A stretch of 29,443 nt of DNA, from contig CAKUHB010000033.1 in assembly GCA_934655875.1 (NCBI GenBank), positions 1 through 29,443 on the forward strand, given 5' to 3'. Source of the stretch: an uncultured Oscillospiraceae bacterium. Its GTDB lineage: Bacteria > Bacillota > Clostridia > Oscillospirales > Oscillospiraceae. Of this stretch, positions 25,947 through 29,443 are shown one piece after another; within the stretch, counting starts at the first letter, position 1, and every line of letters starts with the position of its first letter. Both the position numbers and the translations under genes were made by a program. The notes under the pieces were generated by a model that made no database searches, was not told the DNA's origin, and saw nothing but the letters and a program-made list of their open reading frames with translations.

Positions 25947-26345
25947 ATGCCCGCAGTCAGAAAGCACAGCCGAAAACGTGACGCGATCCTCGAGTGTCTG
26001 CGCTGCACGACCAGCCACCCGACCGCGGAATGGATCTACACCCAGCTGAAGCCCACCATTCCGGATCTGTCGCTGGCCACGGTCTATCGCAATCTCGCCA
26101 TGTTCAAGGCCGAGGGCACGATCGATTCCGTCGGCGTTTTCGAGGGGCTTGAGCATTTCGACTTCCGCACCGACCCGCACGCCCACTTCGTCTGCAAGCA
26201 GTGCGGCGCAGTCAGCGATCTCGACTGGCTCCACCTGCCGGAATCCTCACTCGATGATCTGGAAGCCCTGACCGGCGCCCACGCAGACAGCTACCATCTG
26301 GTTGTCTCCGGCGAGTGCGCGGCCTGCCGCGGAAAACACGCATAA
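25947..26345 (+). CDS. perR: peroxide-responsive repressor PerR (Fur family)
   Basis: A 132-residue Fur-family repressor. Compared with B. subtilis PerR from memory, the regulatory metal ligands H37, D85, H91, H93 and D104 are all kept with a constant offset of 13: H24, D72, H78, H80 and D91. The aspartate (D72 in HFDF) points to PerR rather than Fur. The structural zinc cysteines are C83/C86 (CKQC) and C124/C127 (CAAC). The DNA-binding helix is SLATVYRNL. AGGAGG lies 6 bases before the ATG. Peroxide would oxidise the metal-binding histidines and release DNA. Operators on both sides of its promoter suggest autoregulation, and rubrerythrin and rubredoxin follow. Confidence 0.92.
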   Translation: MPAVRKHSRKRDAILECLRCTTSHPTAEWIYTQLKPTIPDLSLATVYRNLAMFKAEGTIDSVGVFEGLEHFDFRTDPHAHFVCKQCGAVSDLDWLHLPESSLDDLEALTGAHADSYHLVVSGECAACRGKHA

Positions 26346-26407
26346 CGCGTTTTCAATATTTCAACAAAAAAAACTTACAATACTACAAATTACGGAGGAA
26401 ATTTACT

Positions 26408-26998
26408 ATGAAGAAGTTCGTTTGCAAGGTTTGCGGTTACATCTACGAAGGCGACGCTGCTCCGGCAGAATGCCCCGTCTGTCATGCCAAGAGCAACATG
26501 TTCGAGGAAGTCAAGGGCGAGCTGACCCTGGCTGCCGAGCATGAGTACGGCATCTACGCCAAGACCGTCAAGAACAACCCCGACATCTCCGACGAGGACA
26601 AGAAGTACATCTTCGATCAGCTGAAGGCCAACTTCAACGGCGAATGCTCCGAGGTCGGCATGTACCTGTGCATGGCCCGCATCGCCCACCGCGAGGGCTA
26701 TCCCGAGGTCGGTCTGTACTGGGAAAAGGCCGCTTACGAAGAAGCTGAGCATGCCGCCAAGTTCGCCGAGATGCTGGGCGAAGACCTCGAGCCGAACATG
26801 AAGGCCACCACGAAGGACAACCTCAAGTGGCGCGTTGACTGCGAGTTCGGCGCAACGCAGGGCAAGTTCGATCTGGCCAAGTGCGCCAAGAAGAACAACC
26901 TCGACGCCATCCACGACACCGTGCATGAAATGGCGAAGGACGAAGCCAGACACGGCCGCGCGCTCAAGGGCCTGCTGGACCGCTACTTCGGCAAATAA
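26408..26998 (+). CDS. reverse rubrerythrin (peroxide reductase)
   Basis: A 196-residue non-haem di-iron protein with domains in reverse order: an N-terminal rubredoxin-type Fe(Cys)4 site (C6, C9, C22, C25 in CKVCG and CPVC), then a four-helix di-iron domain with E..(E)..H elements (GECSEVGMYL, YEEAEHAAKFAE, DEARHGRALKGLLDR). Reverse rubrerythrins reduce hydrogen peroxide, and in some clostridia oxygen, using electrons from rubredoxin and NADH-rubredoxin oxidoreductase. CGGAGGAA precedes the start by about 8 bases. It lies 62 bases after perR and 21 before rubredoxin, a coherent oxidative-stress operon. Highly biased codons suggest strong expression. Confidence 0.95.
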   Translation: MKKFVCKVCGYIYEGDAAPAECPVCHAKSNMFEEVKGELTLAAEHEYGIYAKTVKNNPDISDEDKKYIFDQLKANFNGECSEVGMYLCMARIAHREGYPEVGLYWEKAAYEEAEHAAKFAEMLGEDLEPNMKATTKDNLKWRVDCEFGATQGKFDLAKCAKKNNLDAIHDTVHEMAKDEARHGRALKGLLDRYFGK

Positions 26999-27019
26999 TC
27001 TCAACCGGAGGAATCAACT

Positions 27020-27181
27020 ATGAAATACGTCTGCGATATCTGCGGCTATGTCTACGACCCCGCAGTCGGCGATCCCGACAACGGTGTAGCCCCCGGCACG
27101 CCTTGGGAAGAAGTCCTCGAGGATTGGGTCTGCCCGCTCTGCGGCGTTGGTAAGGATCAGTTCAGCGAGGAAGAAGCATAA
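27020..27181 (+). CDS. rubredoxin
   Basis: A complete 53-residue rubredoxin, an electron carrier with one iron held by four cysteines: C5 and C8 (CDICGYVYDP) and C38 and C41 (DWVCPLCGVGKDQF). The intervening PDNGVAPGTPWE is the family consensus. CGGAGG lies before the ATG at 27020. It is the last gene of the perR - rubrerythrin group and is the likely electron donor to the rubrerythrin upstream. Confidence 0.97.
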   Translation: MKYVCDICGYVYDPAVGDPDNGVAPGTPWEEVLEDWVCPLCGVGKDQFSEEEA

Positions 27182-27185
27182 CTGG

Positions 27186-27218
27186 AAGAGGAGACCGGTA
27201 CTCCGGTCTCCTCTTTTT
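27186..27218 (+). terminator. intrinsic terminator after rubredoxin
   Basis: A 13-bp perfect stem (27186-27198 with 27203-27215, loop TACT) running into TTTTT. It closes the perR operon. Confidence 0.95.
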
Positions 27219-27241
27219 GCAAAATTGTACAGTCTGCCTAT

Positions 27242-27271
27242 TTGCATGCATTCGCGCAGGCGTGGTAAACT
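27242..27271 (+). promoter_or_regulatory. candidate promoter of the small gene
   Basis: TTGCAT (27242-27247), 18-base spacer, TAAACT (27266-27271), 24 bases before the start codon of the gene at 27296. Confidence 0.5.
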
Positions 27272-27295
27272 GTAAACAGGAAAGGAGCGATTTTC

Positions 27296-27517
27296 ATGCA
27301 CGAATACGAAGTTCTCATCGAAGCCATCAACCCCTGCGGGGGCGAAGCGCACGCGAACAAGGAATTTAAGGAGATCGAAGCCGAAAGCCCCGAAGCGTAT
27401 GTCCGCGCGCAGGGTCATTACCCCATTCTGGATTCCGGCAAAAACGCTTCCGGCGACACGGTCATCACGACCGGCGACGGCAAGGGCCGCATGATCCGCT
27501 ATACGTTCACCGCGTAA
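27296..27517 (+). CDS. small conserved-looking protein of unknown function
   Basis: A 73-residue protein I do not recognise. It is acidic to neutral, with no membrane segment or signal peptide. One cysteine sits in INPCGGEAHANKEFKEIE; the C-terminus (DTVITTGDGKGRMIRYTFTA) looks like two beta strands, which suggests a small alpha/beta fold. The gene is convincing because it has AAAGGAG 8 bases before the ATG, its own candidate promoter, and a strong terminator on each side. It stands between the oxidative-stress operon and the thioesterase, without a shared transcript with either. Confidence 0.75.
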   Translation: MHEYEVLIEAINPCGGEAHANKEFKEIEAESPEAYVRAQGHYPILDSGKNASGDTVITTGDGKGRMIRYTFTA

Positions 27518-27558
27518 AAAAGTTCTCCGGACTTGGATGGGGCGGTCGTAAAACAGTT

Positions 27559-27588
27559 ATGGAGCGTATCGATACCGATACGCTCCAT
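27559..27588 (+). terminator. intrinsic terminator after the small gene
   Basis: A perfect 13-bp stem (27559-27571 with 27576-27588, loop ATAC) followed by TTCTC. Its T-run is short. Confidence 0.75.
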
Positions 27589-27595
27589 TTCTCAT

Positions 27596-27730
27596 GCCCT
27601 TGGCTCTCCCTCCGGGAGAGCTGTCACCGCAGGTGACTGAGAGGGCCTTGACAGTCACGATTAGCGTGTTCCCTCTCCGTCTTCGCTTCGCTCAGACACC
27701 TCTCCCAAAGGGAGAGGCAAGGGCGTTTTT
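27596..27730 (+). repeat. repeat type 2: inverted-ended structured element, copy 2
   Basis: The same element as 22841-22973, with identical inverted ends and interior order, here with TCACC/GGTGA (27624-27636) where the other copy has TCGCC/GGCGA, and a few extra bases in the central spacer. It ends in a T-run that touches the thioesterase stop codon, between two convergent genes. Confidence 0.9.
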
Positions 27731-27732
27731 CT

Positions 27733-28470
27733 TTATCGGAAGATCACCTGCGCCAGAACGGCGGGCTTGCCGTCCGCGTGCTTGACGGCCATGCGGCAGA
27801 GCTCACCCTCGCGGCAGCAATAAACACCAAGCGTCTCGCCCTCCAGACAGGGACTTGCATAATGCGCTTCGATCGACCGGATCGAGCCGTCCGCGAGCGC
27901 CTGTGCCGGGAAGCAGTCGAGCAGCAGCCGGATATAGACGACATTATTGACATGCCGCCCCATATCGATATCCGTCGCGCGCACCGGATGCGTCCAGCAC
28001 AGATCCGTTTCCGTAAACTCGTCATGGAACCGCGTCGGCTCGTCCGTCAGGCCGGGATGGTCGGCAAAAGGATAATTTTCCGGGAAACCGGACTGCTCAA
28101 AGCGGAGGATCTTCTGTTCCGGCCCCAGAATGGCCCACTGCGTCCGGCCAAGCGCGACCATCTTCTCCCCGCGCATCAGGCTGTAGCCGCGGAAGCAGCG
28201 GATATCCCGCCCTGCGCACCGCTCCGGCCATGTGGCCGCCGTCAGCTCCTGCATAAGATACGCAGGCTCGTAAAAATCCACCCGCGAATGCACCGTCAGC
28301 CAGAACTCGCCCCGCTTTGCCATCGCCGCGCCGCCGACGCCGATTTCCTCGGCATGCTCCGACGCGATCGCCTGAAAGATTGTAAATGCCGCCAGCGGCG
28401 ACATGGCCGCCGACCGGCTGCAATAATCCGGCGTCAGCAGCACCTGCTTTTCAAAAACACCTGTTTCCAC
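27733..28470 (-). CDS. acyl-ACP thioesterase
   Basis: A double hot-dog-fold protein of about 245 residues that releases fatty acids from acyl carrier protein. The N-terminal half has VLLTPDYCSRSAAMSPLA (substrate helix start) and the C-terminal half VRATDIDMGRHVNNVVYI, the Fat-type segment with the conserved Asn and His residues. The length matches bacterial FatA-like enzymes. The frame opens at GTG 28482, but that codon overlaps the ribosome site GGGAGG; the next GTG (28470), 11 bases past it, is the better start. The end is immediately beside a repeat element. No fatty-acid gene is adjacent, so its cellular use is open. Confidence 0.85.
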   Translation of the reverse strand: METGVFEKQVLLTPDYCSRSAAMSPLAAFTIFQAIASEHAEEIGVGGAAMAKRGEFWLTVHSRVDFYEPAYLMQELTAATWPERCAGRDIRCFRGYSLMRGEKMVALGRTQWAILGPEQKILRFEQSGFPENYPFADHPGLTDEPTRFHDEFTETDLCWTHPVRATDIDMGRHVNNVVYIRLLLDCFPAQALADGSIRSIEAHYASPCLEGETLGVYCCREGELCRMAVKHADGKPAVLAQVIFR

Positions 28471-28591
28471 AGTGGTCTGCACCTCCCTTGCTTTTTCATT
28501 ATATCACGCCGCCGCTCCGCGCGCCAGTTTGGTTTGTTTCACAATCATGCGTCAGTCTTATAAATTTTTCGTTGTTTGCATTGGATTTGTG

Positions 28592-28620
28592 TTGATTTCT
28601 TCACGCCGATGCAGTATGAT
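28592..28620 (+). promoter_or_regulatory. metV-metF promoter
   Basis: TTGATT (28592-28597), 17-base spacer, TATGAT (28615-28620), 94 bases before the metV start. Confidence 0.6.
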
Positions 28621-28714
28621 ACAGAGGAGAAAAGCCCATTCCGCGCCGCGCTCCCATGCTGCACGGTCTGGCCGCAGGCGCGCGCCTGCATTTCATACGC
28701 AAGGAGACGTTAGT

Positions 28715-29365
28715 ATGATCATTACGCAAAAGAAACCGCTGGAAGAGCTAATGTCGATGATCGGCGATGCGAAGACCGTTGCCATTGTCGGCTGCAACAG
28801 TTGCGCAACGGCCTGCCACACCGGCGGCGAGCCGGAGGTTGCCGCGCTGGCCAAGGCGCTGGAAGAAGCCGGCAAGAAGGTCGTCGGCACGACGATTGCC
28901 GATTACTGCTGCATGAATCTCGGCGTCAAGGGCAAGATGAAGCCGCTTGTCGCGGCCAAGCCGGACTGCGTCGTCTGCATGTCCTGCGGCGACGGTGTGC
29001 AGTGCGTGGCCAAGAATGCCCCCGGCATCCCCACCTATCCGTCCAACAACACCATGTACCTCGGCGAAGCCGTCCGCTTCGGCGTGTGGGAAGAAGCATG
29101 TCACTTCTGCGGCGACTGCGTGCTCGGCCAGACCGGCGGCATCTGTCCCATCACCCAGTGCGCCAAGAGCCTTGTCAACGGCCCCTGCGGCGGCCAGAAA
29201 AACGGCAAATGCGAGGTAAACCCGGAAAACGACTGCGCGTGGATCAAGATTTACAAGCGGCTCGAGGAGATCGGCCAGCTTGACAAGCTCGGCCATACCC
29301 GCGAGGACAAGGGCTACGCAAAGTTCAGCTATCCGAGAACGATCAGCTTAAAGGGGAAGAAATAA
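28715..29365 (+). CDS. metV: MetV-type iron-sulfur subunit of methylenetetrahydrofolate reductase
   Basis: A 216-residue cysteine-rich protein of the MTHFR C-terminal (MetV) family. Cysteines cluster in VGCNSCATACHTGG (C27, C30, C34), DYCCMN, CVVCMSCGDGVQC and CHFCGDCVLGQTGGICPITQC, which would hold [4Fe-4S] and zinc sites. A closing GPCGGQKNGKCEVNPENDCAW is family-typical. In acetogens MetV partners MetF to reduce methylene-THF to methyl-THF in the methyl branch of the Wood-Ljungdahl pathway. AAGGAGA lies 7 bases before the ATG at 28715. metF starts one base after its stop, so the two are coupled. The rest of the pathway is not in view, so a purely biosynthetic role is possible. Confidence 0.9.
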   Translation: MIITQKKPLEELMSMIGDAKTVAIVGCNSCATACHTGGEPEVAALAKALEEAGKKVVGTTIADYCCMNLGVKGKMKPLVAAKPDCVVCMSCGDGVQCVAKNAPGIPTYPSNNTMYLGEAVRFGVWEEACHFCGDCVLGQTGGICPITQCAKSLVNGPCGGQKNGKCEVNPENDCAWIKIYKRLEEIGQLDKLGHTREDKGYAKFSYPRTISLKGKK

Positions 29366-29366
29366 T

Positions 29367-29443
29367 ATGAGCAAGTTGAAAGAGGCTTTCGAAGCCGGTA
29401 AATTCGGCGTGACCGCCGAAATGGCGCCCCCGAAGGGCTATGA
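29367..29443 (+). CDS. metF: methylenetetrahydrofolate reductase, N-terminal fragment at window edge
   Basis: The first 25 codons are present, read as MSKLKEAFEAGKFG followed by VTAEMAPPKGY, where the beta strand ending E.APPKG is the start of the MetF flavin barrel. The ATG is one base after the metV stop, with AAGGGG upstream in the metV end. The gene continues beyond the window. Confidence 0.85.
   Translation, partial: MSKLKEAFEAGKFGVTAEMAPPKGY

Overview
The window looks like a chromosome segment of an anaerobic, endospore-forming, GC-rich member of the Clostridia, most like the Oscillospiraceae/Ruminococcaceae. The evidence is the spore genes (gerA-type germinant receptor, spoIIP), Noc, a tRNA-sensing T-box leader, a PerR - reverse rubrerythrin - rubredoxin oxidative-stress cluster, a metV-metF pair, pyruvate phosphate dikinase, and dense structured intergenic repeats. 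This placement is inferred from gene content; no database was consulted.

Left part (1-9400). The first 150 bases hold a strong leftward promoter and the -35 of a second one, a tandem layout typical of rRNA operons, so a highly expressed RNA operon may lie just outside. A compact, overlapping germinant-receptor operon (gerAA, a short gerAC-like gene, gerAB; minus strand) comes next. A plus-strand run follows: a FemAB-type wall enzyme, alanine racemase, mnmE and a cysteine desulfurase. After a 660-base gap with repeats and a tight array of DnaA-box-like motifs comes noc.

Middle (9400-19500). ppdK has its own promoter and a textbook terminator. It is followed by a lipoprotein M14 carboxypeptidase, an AlgI/AlgJ-like exopolysaccharide O-acylation pair (MBOAT + DHHW protein), an orphan sensor-kinase-like protein with glutamine at the expected phospho-histidine position, and an OFA-type MFS transporter.

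Right part (19500-29443). A minus-strand series reads minD, an MgsA-like gene with substituted catalytic residues, a T-box leader whose features point to tRNA-Asp, then hisS and aspS. A 216-bp inverted-repeat element lies between minD and mgsA and supplies the minD stop codon. A second group of repeats lies between the T-box terminator and hisS. Divergent from minD are spoIIP, then perR with two PerR/Fur-type operators around a consensus promoter, reverse rubrerythrin and rubredoxin. The window ends with a small unknown gene, an acyl-ACP thioesterase, metV and the first 25 codons of metF.

No CRISPR array, phage, transposase or tRNA gene was seen, and there is no obvious defence system. The more unusual signals are the covarying repeat families, the T-box of mismatched order (Asp sensor, hisS first) with a repeat in its leader, the active-site-substituted MgsA homologue, the tail-less MinD, and the DnaA-box array before noc.
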